Source of the DNA: Pelagihabitans pacificus
GTDB lineage: Bacteria > Bacteroidota > Bacteroidia > Flavobacteriales > Flavobacteriaceae
Assembly: GCF_009371985.2 (NCBI RefSeq)
Contig: NZ_VIKU02000005.1
Coordinates: 62,001-126,000 of the forward strand
DNA: 64,000 bases
Reading direction: 5' to 3'
Position 1 is the stretch's first letter, and every line of letters begins with the position of its first letter. Both the position numbers and the translations under genes were made by a program. A model generated the notes under the pieces. It was given only the letters and a program-made list of their open reading frames with translations. It did no database searches and had not been told where the DNA came from. This document shows, in pieces, positions 1-8,311 of the stretch.

Positions 1-1
1 A

Positions 2-406
2 AACAATTATGAGTTCAAGGGATTGCACCTTTTAATTGTCGAGGATAACAAAATCAATCAGGTCATCACGAAAAAAATGCTTTCCAAGAAAGAGATAACC
101 AGCGATATCGCTAATAATGGTACCGAAGCCGTAGAAATGGCAAAAGCCAATATATACGATGCCATCCTAATGGATATTCACATGCCCGGTATTAGTGGTG
201 AGGAAGCGACCATCGAAATTAGAAAATTTGACAAAGAAACCCCCATTATCGCGCTCACCGCAATCTCCTTGGACGATAGCTTGGAAAGTTTCTACGCGGC
301 GGGATGCGATGATGTGGTTACCAAACCCTTCAAACCGGAAGTATTCTATCAAAAGATCGGTGAGAATATCTTTGACAAAAAAAGGGTTAAGAACCCTGCT
401 TCATAA
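2..406 (+). CDS. Receiver domain, C-terminal end of a hybrid histidine kinase (partial)
   Basis: The reading frame is open to the left edge, so this is the 3' end of a larger gene; the first in-window start-like codon (TTG at 23) lies inside the conserved sequence. The visible part is one response-regulator receiver domain. It begins with HLLIVEDNKINQ, which supplies the acidic pair. The phosphoacceptor Asp is in AILMDIHMPG, the switch Thr/Ser in IIALTA and the conserved Lys in VTKPFKP. The phrase just before the domain (YEFKGLHLLIVEDN) is typical of the linker joining an HATPase domain to a C-terminal receiver, so a hybrid sensor kinase is inferred; the kinase is outside the window. The 3' end overlaps convergent lpxK by 20 bases. 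Confidence 0.85.
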   Translation, partial: NNYEFKGLHLLIVEDNKINQVITKKMLSKKEITSDIANNGTEAVEMAKANIYDAILMDIHMPGISGEEATIEIRKFDKETPIIALTAISLDDSLESFYAAGCDDVVTKPFKPEVFYQKIGENIFDKKRVKNPAS

Positions 407-1391
407 AATCCAGGATATCATTTTCAAATTCTTGGACATCTCCGGCAAAAAATCGGTGCTTAATGGGGATGTAGTACAAATTCTTTACCCGGTCTTTCAA
501 GCGTACATAGTCTTTTTCCGTGGTTAGCAGTTTATTCTTGGAATTAAAAAGTTGCAGCTCGTTATCGGTAAAGAAGTGATGGTCCTTGAAACGTAAATGT
601 TCACAGCGAATTCCCTGCTGTTGCAGGTAGTCGAGAAGTGGCCCTGGATCGGCTATTCCTGTCACTAGAGTTGCGCCATCTTTAAAGAAATCAAGCGGCC
701 TCTTTGTACCATCACCAATGATCGCCTCCCCATAATCAAGATAGCTGAAGAGCACCTTTTGATGTTCTTTGGGTTGCAAATTGGTTATTATCTGTTTTCT
801 TTCCGATTCCGAAAGCCCTGTCGGACATTTTGTAACTACGATGATATTGGCCCTTTGCGCCTGACTTTTGCTGTCGCGGAGATTCCCCGTAGGTAGGTAC
901 CAGTCGTCGTTATAGAGCTTTCCGTAAGCTGTCAATAAGATGTACAGACCAGCCTGTACCTTTCGGTGCTGAAAGGCATCGTCCAATAGAATAACCTCCG
1001 GATTGACCGTTGCCTCGAGGGTTTCGATACCTCGTTGCCGGTTAGCATCGACAGCCACCGTGATTTTTGGAAACTTTTGATACATTTGAAAGGGTTCATC
1101 GCCCAAATCGGTAACCTTACTCCCGGAATCGCCCAAAACAAAGCCGACAGATTTACGCTTATAACCACGACTTAACACCGCAATACGGTATGGGTCTTTC
1201 AATATCCGGATCAGATACTCTGTCATAGGGGTCTTACCGGTGCCCCCAACACTGAGATTACCGATACAGATGATGGGGGTTTTAAAAGACGTGGATTGAA
1301 ACAAGCCTTTGTCATATCCATAATTTCGAAGGCGTACGACAAGCGCATAAATCAGTGAAATCGGGAACGCTATTTTTCTAAGCAGCTGCAC
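387..1391 (-). CDS. lpxK: Tetraacyldisaccharide 4'-kinase LpxK
   Basis: LpxK is the inner-membrane kinase that phosphorylates the 4' position of the lipid A disaccharide precursor, a late step of lipid A synthesis. The 334-residue length is normal. An N-terminal hydrophobic helix (about residues 7-20) precedes the P-loop-type motif GNLSVGGTGKTP (about 44-55). Other family signatures are SRGYKRKS, LGDEPFQM and LLDDAFQHRKV. The start is GTG at 1391; no ATG lies close to the conserved N-terminus. The gene stands alone on the minus strand, divergent from the NIF3-like gene and convergent with the kinase tail, overlapping it by 20 bases. Confidence 0.95.
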   Translation of the reverse strand: MQLLRKIAFPISLIYALVVRLRNYGYDKGLFQSTSFKTPIICIGNLSVGGTGKTPMTEYLIRILKDPYRIAVLSRGYKRKSVGFVLGDSGSKVTDLGDEPFQMYQKFPKITVAVDANRQRGIETLEATVNPEVILLDDAFQHRKVQAGLYILLTAYGKLYNDDWYLPTGNLRDSKSQAQRANIIVVTKCPTGLSESERKQIITNLQPKEHQKVLFSYLDYGEAIIGDGTKRPLDFFKDGATLVTGIADPGPLLDYLQQQGIRCEHLRFKDHHFFTDNELQLFNSKNKLLTTEKDYVRLKDRVKNLYYIPIKHRFFAGDVQEFENDILDFMKQGS

Positions 1392-1412
1392 GGCAACGAA
1401 AATATAATATTT

Positions 1413-1420
1413 TATCTTTG
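1413..1420 (+). promoter_or_regulatory. Bacteroidota -7 box (TATCTTTG) before the NIF3-like gene
   Basis: Exact match to TAnnTTTG, ending 19 bases before the ATG at 1440. No good TTTG -33 element is visible at the usual spacing. Confidence 0.5.
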
Positions 1421-1439
1421 AATACCTTATCCAAATGAT

Positions 1440-2534
1440 ATGACCGTTAAAGAAGTGACCCTTCTAGTGGAAGAATTGGCTCCATTGGGCCATGCCGAGG
1501 ATTTTGACAATGTCGGACTTTTAGTAGGCGACTACGATACCGTAGTTTCTGGTATTTTGGTAACCTTGGATACTTTGGAAAATGTGGTCGACGAGGCAAT
1601 CGCCAACGACTGTAACCTCATCATTAGCTTTCATCCAATCATCTTCGGGGGTTTAGAAAGGCTCAATGGCAACACCTACGTGGAACGGGTGGTCATCAAA
1701 GCGATTCAGCATAATATCTGTATCTACAGTATGCACACGGCATTGGATAATGCACCGCGGGGTGTGAATGCCAGAATCTGTGAGGTTCTGGGAATTCAAA
1801 ACCCTCAAATACTGATTCCCAAAAAGCGAACCCTAAAAAAACTGACCACTTACGTACCCAATACGGAAGCGGAAAAGCTAAGAGGGGCGCTCTTTGAAGC
1901 TGGTGCCGGCCATATCGGAAATTACAGCCATTGTAGTTTCAGCATGGAGGGTATTGGAAGTTACCGTGCAGGTGCCGGTGCCCAACCGACGAAGGGGGAA
2001 ATAGGTAAAACCCATTTTGAACAGGAGCAATGTGTGAATGTCATCTTCCCGGTCACGCGAGAGGCACGTGTATTAAATGCACTTTTTCAGAATCATCCCT
2101 ACGAGGAAGTGGCCTATGAAGTGTTGACCTTGGAAAACACTGATCAAACCGTCGGCATGGGGATGATCGGTAGGCTCGAAAAGCCAATAGATCCCAGGAA
2201 GTTTTTAGAATCGGTACGAGATAGAATGAACGCCCAAGGTATTCGCCACTCACGATTACTGGACAAAAAAATACAAAAAGTTGCTGTTTTAGGGGGAAGC
2301 GGGGCCTTTGCCATCGGGGCCGCCAAGAAAGCGGGAGCGGATATGCTGATTACCTCGGACCTCAAATACCACCAGTACTACGAAGCGGAAGATAAGATAG
2401 TCATCGCCGATATCGGACACTATGAAACTGAGCAGTTTACAAAAAATCTTTTAGTTGATTATCTTACGAAAAAAATGCCTAATTTTGCAATCCGTTTATC
2501 GGAAAGTAAAACCAATCCAATCAATTATTTATAA
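1440..2534 (+). CDS. NIF3-like dinuclear metal center protein (YqfO family)
   Basis: A 364-residue member of the NIF3/YbgI/YqfO family, which forms hexameric toroids with two metal ions per subunit; the cellular role is unsettled (GTP cyclohydrolase I type 2-like names are only homology labels). Visible signatures are GHAEDFDNVGLLVGD near the start, the metal-site His in LIISFHPIIFGG, SMHTALDN, and a C-terminal ITSDLKYHQYYEA...IADIGHYETE block with the remaining ligands. The middle (about residues 130-240) is the YqfO-type insert seen in the long Firmicutes and Bacteroidota versions. The next gene starts 3 bases after the stop, so the two are almost certainly co-transcribed, an arrangement common in Bacteroidota. 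Confidence 0.93.
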   Translation: MTVKEVTLLVEELAPLGHAEDFDNVGLLVGDYDTVVSGILVTLDTLENVVDEAIANDCNLIISFHPIIFGGLERLNGNTYVERVVIKAIQHNICIYSMHTALDNAPRGVNARICEVLGIQNPQILIPKKRTLKKLTTYVPNTEAEKLRGALFEAGAGHIGNYSHCSFSMEGIGSYRAGAGAQPTKGEIGKTHFEQEQCVNVIFPVTREARVLNALFQNHPYEEVAYEVLTLENTDQTVGMGMIGRLEKPIDPRKFLESVRDRMNAQGIRHSRLLDKKIQKVAVLGGSGAFAIGAAKKAGADMLITSDLKYHQYYEAEDKIVIADIGHYETEQFTKNLLVDYLTKKMPNFAIRLSESKTNPINYL

Positions 2535-2536
2535 GT

Positions 2537-3316
2537 ATGGCGAAAAAAACAGAAGCAACGGTAGAAGAAAAATTAAGGGCATTGTACGATTTGCAATTAA
2601 TCGATTCTAGGGTTGATGAAATCCGCAATGTACGCGGGGAGCTTCCATTGGAAGTAGAGGATCTTGAAGATGAAGTTTTGGGCCTGAAAACTAGAATGGA
2701 CAAATTAAAGACCGATGTGGAAACCATCAATTACGAGATTGGGGCAAAAAAGAATTTGATCGAGGAGGCCAAGGCCTTGATTAAAAAATATAGCGAACAA
2801 CAGAAAAATGTTCGCAACAGCCGGGAATTTAATTCGATCAGCAAAGAATTGGAATTTCAGGAGTTGGAAATTCAATTGGCCGAAAAAAACATCAAGGAAT
2901 TCAAGGCGCAGATAGAACAGAAGAAAGAGGTCATCGCGGAGACCAAGGAAAAGTTGGCCGAACGGGAAACCCATTTAAAACATAAAAAAAACGAGTTGGA
3001 CGCTATTCTGGCAGAAACCGAAAAAGAGGAAAAAGCACTTTTATCACAGTCTGAAAAGTTCCAAAAAGAAATCGATGAGCGTTTGGTAAAGGCCTATGCG
3101 CGAATACGACGCAACGTAAAGAACGGTCTTGCCGTGGTTCCCATCGAAAGAGGGGCCTCGGGAGGTTCTTTCTTTACCATTCCACCGCAGGTACAGGTAG
3201 AGATTGCTTCCCGCAAGAAAATCATCACCGACGAGCACAGTGGTCGAATCCTGGTAGACCCCGTACTTGCTGAGGAAGAGCAGGAAAAAATGCACCAGAT
3301 GTTCGAGAATCTATAA
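2537..3316 (+). CDS. Coiled-coil protein of the C4-type zinc ribbon family, cysteines lost
   Basis: A 259-residue protein. Residues about 10-190 form a long charged coiled-coil hairpin rich in E, K and L. The C-terminal module matches the zinc-ribbon (CT398/zf-RING_7-like) architecture: a GASGGSFFTIPPQ segment followed by KKIITDEHSGRILVDP. In the canonical ribbon these positions are CxxC and CxxC; here they read SGGS and DEHS, so no metal-binding cysteine remains, although the surrounding sequence is well kept. The function is unknown. It forms an operon with the NIF3-like gene (3-base gap). A hairpin terminator follows at 3339-3368. Confidence 0.88.
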   Translation: MAKKTEATVEEKLRALYDLQLIDSRVDEIRNVRGELPLEVEDLEDEVLGLKTRMDKLKTDVETINYEIGAKKNLIEEAKALIKKYSEQQKNVRNSREFNSISKELEFQELEIQLAEKNIKEFKAQIEQKKEVIAETKEKLAERETHLKHKKNELDAILAETEKEEKALLSQSEKFQKEIDERLVKAYARIRRNVKNGLAVVPIERGASGGSFFTIPPQVQVEIASRKKIITDEHSGRILVDPVLAEEEQEKMHQMFENL

Positions 3317-3338
3317 CGAGAACGGTCGTATAAATGAA

Positions 3339-3368
3339 AGCCATCCCGAATTACGGATGGCTTTTTTT
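3339..3368 (+). terminator. Rho-independent terminator after the NIF3-like operon
   Basis: Perfect 8-bp stem AGCCATCC / GGATGGCT with an 8-base loop, followed by a T run (3362-3368). It separates the NIF3-like pair from the DUF4174 gene and rules out the longer start at 3334 for that gene. Confidence 0.85.
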
Positions 3369-3381
3369 GTACCTTATGGGT

Positions 3382-3843
3382 ATGAAAACACCGCTGCCAC
3401 ATTTGATCTTTGCAAAATCCGGCTACTTTTGTCTGTTAGTTGTCTTGATTCATTTTTCGCAGGATACCCATGCCCAAGAACTGGCAGATTATCAATGGTC
3501 GAACAGGATACTAGTGTTGGTCGATACTGACCATAGGTCAAAAGCGTTACAAAGTCAACTACGGCTTTTACAAGAGAGCTCCGACGATTTGGTCGATAGG
3601 GACCTGATTATCTTTTTGGTCGATAACACCCAAATAAGAAACGCAAAAGGGGAACCGATCCCTATGGATCGTGAAAAGGTTCTAAAAACGATACAGGTGA
3701 AAAACGATTTTAGCGGAGTGGTGCTGATCGGGAAGGACGGAGGGGTAAAGTTTAAGGAGACTTTTCAGGTAGCGCCCCAACAGGTTTTCGACTTGATCGA
3801 TAGCATGCCCATGCGGAGAAGCGAATTAAGAAACAAGGGATGA
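3382..3843 (+). CDS. Exported DUF4174 family protein
   Basis: The 153-residue product starts at ATG 3382 (ATG 3376 is also possible); an in-frame ATG at 3334 lies inside the upstream terminator and is rejected. An N-terminal hydrophobic signal peptide ends around DTHAQE. The mature part begins LADYQWSNRILVLVD and contains DRDLIIFLVDN and a late GVVLIGKDGGVKFK. This matches the DUF4174 thioredoxin-like family, whose biochemical role is unknown. No CxxC is present, so it is not a classical thioredoxin. Its stop overlaps the start of the next gene (ATGA), so translational coupling is likely. Confidence 0.75.
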   Translation: MKTPLPHLIFAKSGYFCLLVVLIHFSQDTHAQELADYQWSNRILVLVDTDHRSKALQSQLRLLQESSDDLVDRDLIIFLVDNTQIRNAKGEPIPMDREKVLKTIQVKNDFSGVVLIGKDGGVKFKETFQVAPQQVFDLIDSMPMRRSELRNKG

Positions 3844-4199
3844 AACCAAAATTAACATGGATAGAAGTGCTGTTCCTGGTATTGGCCGTTATAGGGTTAG
3901 CCGCAACCTGGTATTATAATGCACTCTTTTATTTGGAAGTCGATGACACCTCTATTGGGAACTTCATCGCCCTGACAAAAACCACGCTACCTGCCAAGTC
4001 GATCAATGCCGATATTTCGGTGGTAGCCATTACTTTTTTAATTTGGATGGTCTATGAGGCACGGAGGTTACAAATGAAGCACTGGTGGCTTTTTATACCC
4101 TTGACTTTTTTGGTCGCCCTGGCTTTCAGTTTTCCACTCTTTTTGTTCTTTAGGGAGCGAAAGATTCGGGGGAACGCCCATCTGTCAAAGCAAACTTAA
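3840..4199 (+). CDS. DUF2834-like membrane protein
   Basis: A 119-residue integral membrane protein with about three hydrophobic segments (residues 8-30, 55-72, 82-103) and a basic RERK C-terminus. Layout and motifs (WYYNALFYLE, the Asn/Asp-rich loop before SVVAITFLIWMVYEARR, and FPLFLFFRER) match DUF2834. Function unknown. It overlaps the DUF4174 gene by 4 bases, so the two probably form a unit, and it overlaps convergent kmo by 15 bases. Confidence 0.7.
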   Translation: MKPKLTWIEVLFLVLAVIGLAATWYYNALFYLEVDDTSIGNFIALTKTTLPAKSINADISVVAITFLIWMVYEARRLQMKHWWLFIPLTFLVALAFSFPLFLFFRERKIRGNAHLSKQT

Positions 4200-5525
4200 A
4201 ATTTTCTGTTCGACTTCCGGACTATCCCATTTCGCTTCTAAATTGGGCATTTGCATGACTTCCTGCATAATCTTCTCCTGTGCATCACCGATAGCCAATG
4301 CCTCTGCGTAGGGCCGCTCCGAGAAAGTAACCCTGGAATACGCCGGAATCCATTTTTCGGGATGTTTTGAGGCGAAATGTTTCTCGATCTTCTTTTGTAA
4401 CAAAAACTTGGGGTCGGCTGTTTTACTGCTCATTTCCATGAAATTTCGATAACTGAGCTCGGCAATGGCATCGGCGTTCGGTTTGCGTTCTTTTTGGTAG
4501 GTCTGGAAGATGGTCTCCCAGTCGTCCCCGTACCGTTTCATAATCCTATTCAAGGCGTATATATCTTCAAAACCTGCATTCATTCCCTGTCCGTAAAAAG
4601 GTACTATGGCGTGGGCCGAATCACCTACCAAGGCAACTTTGTCCCAATACGTCCATGGGTAACACTTCATGGTCACCATGGCACTGGTCGGATTTTTGAA
4701 GAAGTCTTCAAGTAGGTCGTCCATCACCTGCATCACATTGGGGAAATACTTGGAAAAGAATTCCCTGGCCTGTTTTTCGGTAGTAATATTTTCAAAAGAA
4801 ACCTCCCCTTCGAAAGGCATGAACAAAGTACATGTAAAGCTGCCATCCAAATTGGGCATCGCGATCAGCATAAACGCTCCCCTAGGCCAGATATGAAATG
4901 AGTGTTTGTCCAGTTGATGGCTCCCGTCCTCATTTGGGGGAATTCGAAGTTCCTTGTAACCCACATCGATGAAATCCTGTGAATAGTCAAAGCGACTGCG
5001 TCTTTGCATCTTATGACGCACACGTGAAAAAGCACCATCGCAACCAAAGACCATGTCATACCGGTACTCCTTCCACTCCCCCTTTTCGGTTTCCCCAGTG
5101 TAGATTTTAGCCTCTGGCAAATTGATGTCCCATACCTTTTCCTCGAAACGGAACGCTGCCCCGGCCCCTTCGGCCAAATCGATCATTTTTCTATTGAGAA
5201 CCCCTCGGGAGATCGACCAAATAGCCTCGCCTTCTTTCCCATAGTTTTGAAAATATTCGGCCTGTCCGATAACGTGCATTGCCCGCTTGTACAACGGAAT
5301 GGCGATTTTTTTGACTTCCTTTTCGATACCCACCTCCCTTAATGCCTTCCAACCTCTGTTACTCATCGCAAGATTAATGGAACGACCTGAAAACTCGACG
5401 TTTCGGATGTCGGGCCTTCTATCAAAAACGGTGACGGCATGGCCCCATCTTCTCAGATAAATGGCAAGTAGTGAACCCACCAGGCCCGATCCAATGATGG
5501 CGATGTTTTTCGGAGTTTGTGTCAT
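4185..5525 (-). CDS. kmo: Kynurenine 3-monooxygenase
   Basis: FAD-dependent hydroxylase converting L-kynurenine to 3-hydroxykynurenine with NADPH and O2. The 446 residues include the N-terminal Rossmann GSGLVGSLLAIYLRRWG (about 12-28), an FDRRPDIR acidic cap, the FGCDGAFSRVRHKMQ region (DG motif), and the flavin-ribityl GDSAHAIVPFYGQGMNAGFED motif (about 300-320). This is the KMO subgroup of group A flavin monooxygenases. It stands alone on the minus strand; kynureninase, the next enzyme, is encoded on the same strand 3.3 kb away. No nearby gene for the formamidase or the 3-hydroxyanthranilate dioxygenase was seen. Confidence 0.95.
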   Translation of the reverse strand: MTQTPKNIAIIGSGLVGSLLAIYLRRWGHAVTVFDRRPDIRNVEFSGRSINLAMSNRGWKALREVGIEKEVKKIAIPLYKRAMHVIGQAEYFQNYGKEGEAIWSISRGVLNRKMIDLAEGAGAAFRFEEKVWDINLPEAKIYTGETEKGEWKEYRYDMVFGCDGAFSRVRHKMQRRSRFDYSQDFIDVGYKELRIPPNEDGSHQLDKHSFHIWPRGAFMLIAMPNLDGSFTCTLFMPFEGEVSFENITTEKQAREFFSKYFPNVMQVMDDLLEDFFKNPTSAMVTMKCYPWTYWDKVALVGDSAHAIVPFYGQGMNAGFEDIYALNRIMKRYGDDWETIFQTYQKERKPNADAIAELSYRNFMEMSSKTADPKFLLQKKIEKHFASKHPEKWIPAYSRVTFSERPYAEALAIGDAQEKIMQEVMQMPNLEAKWDSPEVEQKILSLL

Positions 5526-5720
5526 AAGCTTTCCGATTATGGAGATGTTGAAATAAACCTTAAAGATAACAAAATAGCACTCCTTCCCCGACGCCGATTA
5601 TTTTCCGTTTTACATTGCAAAGCAATACCTTATCTTTTTTTTAACATGTAGGAAAAGTCTATCGCATGTTTCGCTCACGTATATATACTAAATATTCCGC
5701 TACGGCGCCTATATATATCC

Positions 5721-5757
5721 AAAAAGTCCTTCACAATAAGCTTGCGAAGGACTTTTT
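5721..5757 (-). terminator. Hairpin terminator downstream of clpP
   Basis: Perfect 12-bp arms AAAAAGTCCTTC / GAAGGACTTTTT with a 13-base loop. T runs on both strands make it potentially bidirectional. It lies 23 bases after the clpP stop; the rest of 5526-5720 holds only the AT-rich upstream region of kmo. Confidence 0.85.
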
Positions 5758-5779
5758 CATTATTACGAAAGTACAAAGA

Positions 5780-6328
5780 CTATTCTAGGATTCCGTCAAC
5801 AATACCGTATTCTACAGACTCCTCGGCATTCATCCAGTAGTCCCTATCGAAATCCTTTAACACCCTTTCATAATCCTGGCCACAATTTTCGGCCAGTAAA
5901 CGGGCACTCAATTCCTTGGTTTTGATTATTTCCTTGGCTTGAATCTCGATATTCGATGCCTGCCCCCTGGCGCCACCACTAGGCTGGTGAATCATCACCT
6001 GTGCATGCGGCTGGATAAAGCGTCTACCTTTTTTACCAACAGAGAGCAAGATAGATCCCATCGACGCGGCCAGACCCGTACAAATAGTTGATACAGGACT
6101 CTTCAACGATTTTATGGTATCGTACATAGCAAAGCCCGAGGTGACATATCCTCCAGGACTATTGATATATAATTGAATTTCCTTGTTGTTTTGTAAATCC
6201 AAATACAGAAGACGATCAATGACATGCTTGGCAGATTCATCATCGACCATGCCCCAAAGAAACACTTTGCGTTCCTCCAACATCTTTTGGTCGATAGCCT
6301 CTTGTATTTTCCCTTTTTTTGAACTCAT
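5780..6328 (-). CDS. clpP: ATP-dependent Clp protease proteolytic subunit (ClpP family, short form)
   Basis: Serine protease subunit of 182 residues. The catalytic triad is visible: Ser89 in TGLAASMGS, His114 in VMIHQP and Asp163 in DRDYWM. The IYINSPGG-type motif is YINSPGGYVTSG. The protein starts directly with MSSKKGKIQEAIDQKMLEER and lacks the longer N-terminal segment usual for the main Bacteroidota ClpP next to tig/clpX. Neither clpX nor tig is adjacent here, so this may be a second ClpP paralogue. The gene is monocistronic, with a -7 box 20 bases upstream and a strong terminator downstream. Confidence 0.9.
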   Translation of the reverse strand: MSSKKGKIQEAIDQKMLEERKVFLWGMVDDESAKHVIDRLLYLDLQNNKEIQLYINSPGGYVTSGFAMYDTIKSLKSPVSTICTGLAASMGSILLSVGKKGRRFIQPHAQVMIHQPSGGARGQASNIEIQAKEIIKTKELSARLLAENCGQDYERVLKDFDRDYWMNAEESVEYGIVDGILE

Positions 6329-6348
6329 TTGTTAATTTTTAGCAGTTT

Positions 6349-6356
6349 CAAAAATA
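6349..6356 (-). promoter_or_regulatory. -7 box (TATTTTTG, minus strand) for clpP
   Basis: Exact TAnnTTTG match on the minus strand, 20 bases before the clpP ATG. Confidence 0.5.
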
Positions 6357-6423
6357 CTCATTTTATCCTTAAAAACTAGGGTACTAAATTGCTGGATTTT
6401 CTAATAATAAAGTCAAAAGCGTT

Positions 6424-6431
6424 TATCTTTG
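6424..6431 (+). promoter_or_regulatory. -7 box (TATCTTTG) before the exported protein at 6447
   Basis: Exact TAnnTTTG match 15 bases before the ATG at 6447. It also argues against the upstream TTG (6429) as a start, since that codon lies inside the box. Confidence 0.5.
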
Positions 6432-6446
6432 AGCAAAACACTGAAA

Positions 6447-7115
6447 ATGAAGAAGTATCTACTCGCCCTATCACTGATTACCGGAATTCTGACAGGTTTT
6501 ACCACCATCGATGAGGGCAATGCCCAGGAACCGCCCATTCCCGAAAAAATTGCCAATGCCAACGGATTTGAAAACTGGCCAAAGGTAAAAGAGATCAAGT
6601 TTACGTTCAATGTAGATCGGGATACGACCCACTTCGAACGTAGCTGGATTTGGAACCCCAGGACCAATGACATTACAGCCACCACCGCGGAAAGCACCTT
6701 GGAATACAACTGGGCCGATATGGACAGTACAGCCTATAGGACCAATGCCGGTTTTATCAATGATAAATACTGGCTTTTGGCGCCTTATCAATTGGTTTGG
6801 GACGGTGATAATATTACCTATGAACATCAGGCAGCCGTTGAAGCGCCCATCAGCAAGAACAAAATGCAGAAGCTCACAATTGTGTATGGTAACGAAGGGG
6901 GATATACCCCCGGCGATGCCTATGATTTTTATTTTGGAGACGACCTCATCGTTCAGGAATGGGTATTTCGAAAGGCCAATCAGTCAGAGCCTTCCATGAT
7001 TACTACTTGGGAAGACTACCAAGAAATAAACGGTTTAAAACTCGCGACGATGCACAAAATGCCGAACAGCAAGTTTAAATTGTATTTCACCGGGGTGGAA
7101 GTAACAACCGATTAA
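6447..7115 (+). CDS. Exported protein of unknown function
   Basis: The 222-residue protein has a clear signal peptide (MKKYLLALSLITGILTGF, cleavage near NAQE). The mature part is rich in aromatic residues and beta-strand-like, with motifs FENWPKVKEIKFTFNVDRD, RSWIWNPRTND, LLAPYQLVWD and NGLKLATMHKMP. The pattern of a single beta-rich domain ending in a lipocalin/LolA-like strand series suggests an outer-membrane-associated or periplasmic beta protein, but this is a guess from pattern only. It overlaps the convergent MFS gene by 4 bases. Confidence 0.7.
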   Translation: MKKYLLALSLITGILTGFTTIDEGNAQEPPIPEKIANANGFENWPKVKEIKFTFNVDRDTTHFERSWIWNPRTNDITATTAESTLEYNWADMDSTAYRTNAGFINDKYWLLAPYQLVWDGDNITYEHQAAVEAPISKNKMQKLTIVYGNEGGYTPGDAYDFYFGDDLIVQEWVFRKANQSEPSMITTWEDYQEINGLKLATMHKMPNSKFKLYFTGVEVTTD

Positions 7116-8260
7116 CCTCTCGACCTGTTCATCACGAAGGTAGCTCCAAGCACTAGGAATGCACAACAAAGGAGAATTATAAAACAAATGATCAGGGAAG
7201 TACTTTTGGCGACAAAACCCAATACGGGGGGCGCCACCAAAAATCCCATATAACCCATACCCGCTATAAAGGAAACTCCTTGGGAAGATTCCACACCTTT
7301 CACATTACCCCCTATTCTGAAAAGTTCGGGTACCATCACCGAGAACCCGAGTCCGCTAAGCGCAAAACCCATAATCGCCAAATTGGTCTGTGTGGTCAAT
7401 ACCAATAGGTGCCCGGCAATTGCAATCGAGGCGCCAAGTGCCACCATCTTTACCGAACCCAACTTTTCACTGATACCATCACCCAAAAATCGCCCGAGTG
7501 TCATGGTGACCTGAAACCCTAAAAAGCCGGCACCCCATAACGCTTCCGGCGCGATGCTTATTTCCTTCAGATAGAGTCCGCTCCAATCGACAATGGCCCC
7601 TTCGCTGCCCATCGACATAAAGGAGACCAAACCAAGCAGTAAAAGTGGTTTGAACAGCTTTAAACTAAAAGGCTCCTTTTCGACCGGGGCCGCCTTCACG
7701 GCATAATATCTTTTCATGAAAAACAGATTAACCCCCAACACCAACAACACGGCAATCAACATATGCAAGGGCGGATTGTCCAAAGGCCCTATCAAAAAAC
7801 TTCCGAGACCTGCCAATACACCCCCAAGGCTAAAAAACCCGTGTGCCGCCGACATGAATTTTTTCCTATCCTCTTTTTCCAATTCCGTGACCAGGGTATT
7901 CATGGAAATATCTGTGAAACCATGGGTCGCTCCCATTAGAAACAACGCTCCCATCAGCGTGTATAGATTAGGGGCCATCAGTGGCAAGAGCCCGGCAAGA
8001 CAAATCAAAAAAACACCAAAAGTCGTGGCCCTGCCCACACCGACCCTATTAATAATCCTGGCTGCAATAGGAAAGACCGTGAAGACGCCAAGGGAAAGAA
8101 AAAAAATCGCCAGTCCCAATTGGGATTTATCGATGTCCAAATTTTCCTTTACCGTCGGAATGTAAATCGCCCAGGTGCCGAATAGGATATTGAGGCTGGC
8201 AAACACCCATGCCGGGCCAAAATACCTAGGGTTCGAAAGAATGAGCAGAAGGGATTTCAT
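7112..8260 (-). CDS. MFS transporter
   Basis: A 382-residue major facilitator with about twelve hydrophobic segments, a cytoplasmic loop near residues 190-205 (KRYYAVKAAPVEKEP), and intact helices to the C-terminal MNRSRG. Motifs such as NRVGVGRATTFG (motif A-like) and GATHGFTDISMNTL resemble the FucP/YbjJ-like branch, but the substrate cannot be told. It is last in a possible same-strand group with the VOC gene and kynureninase (gaps of 51 and 81 bases), so transport of a related aromatic or amino-acid compound is possible but unproven. Confidence 0.85.
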   Translation of the reverse strand: MKSLLLILSNPRYFGPAWVFASLNILFGTWAIYIPTVKENLDIDKSQLGLAIFFLSLGVFTVFPIAARIINRVGVGRATTFGVFLICLAGLLPLMAPNLYTLMGALFLMGATHGFTDISMNTLVTELEKEDRKKFMSAAHGFFSLGGVLAGLGSFLIGPLDNPPLHMLIAVLLVLGVNLFFMKRYYAVKAAPVEKEPFSLKLFKPLLLLGLVSFMSMGSEGAIVDWSGLYLKEISIAPEALWGAGFLGFQVTMTLGRFLGDGISEKLGSVKMVALGASIAIAGHLLVLTTQTNLAIMGFALSGLGFSVMVPELFRIGGNVKGVESSQGVSFIAGMGYMGFLVAPPVLGFVAKSTSLIICFIILLCCAFLVLGATFVMNRSRG

Positions 8261-8311
8261 TCAAAATGGCTTAGAAAGCGGCTAAAGTAGCTTATTTTTT
8301 CAAAATCCCTC

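Noticed and set aside
3334-3381. Upstream ATG for the DUF4174 gene
   Set aside because: It lies within the rho-independent terminator of the preceding operon, and translation from it would bury the signal peptide.
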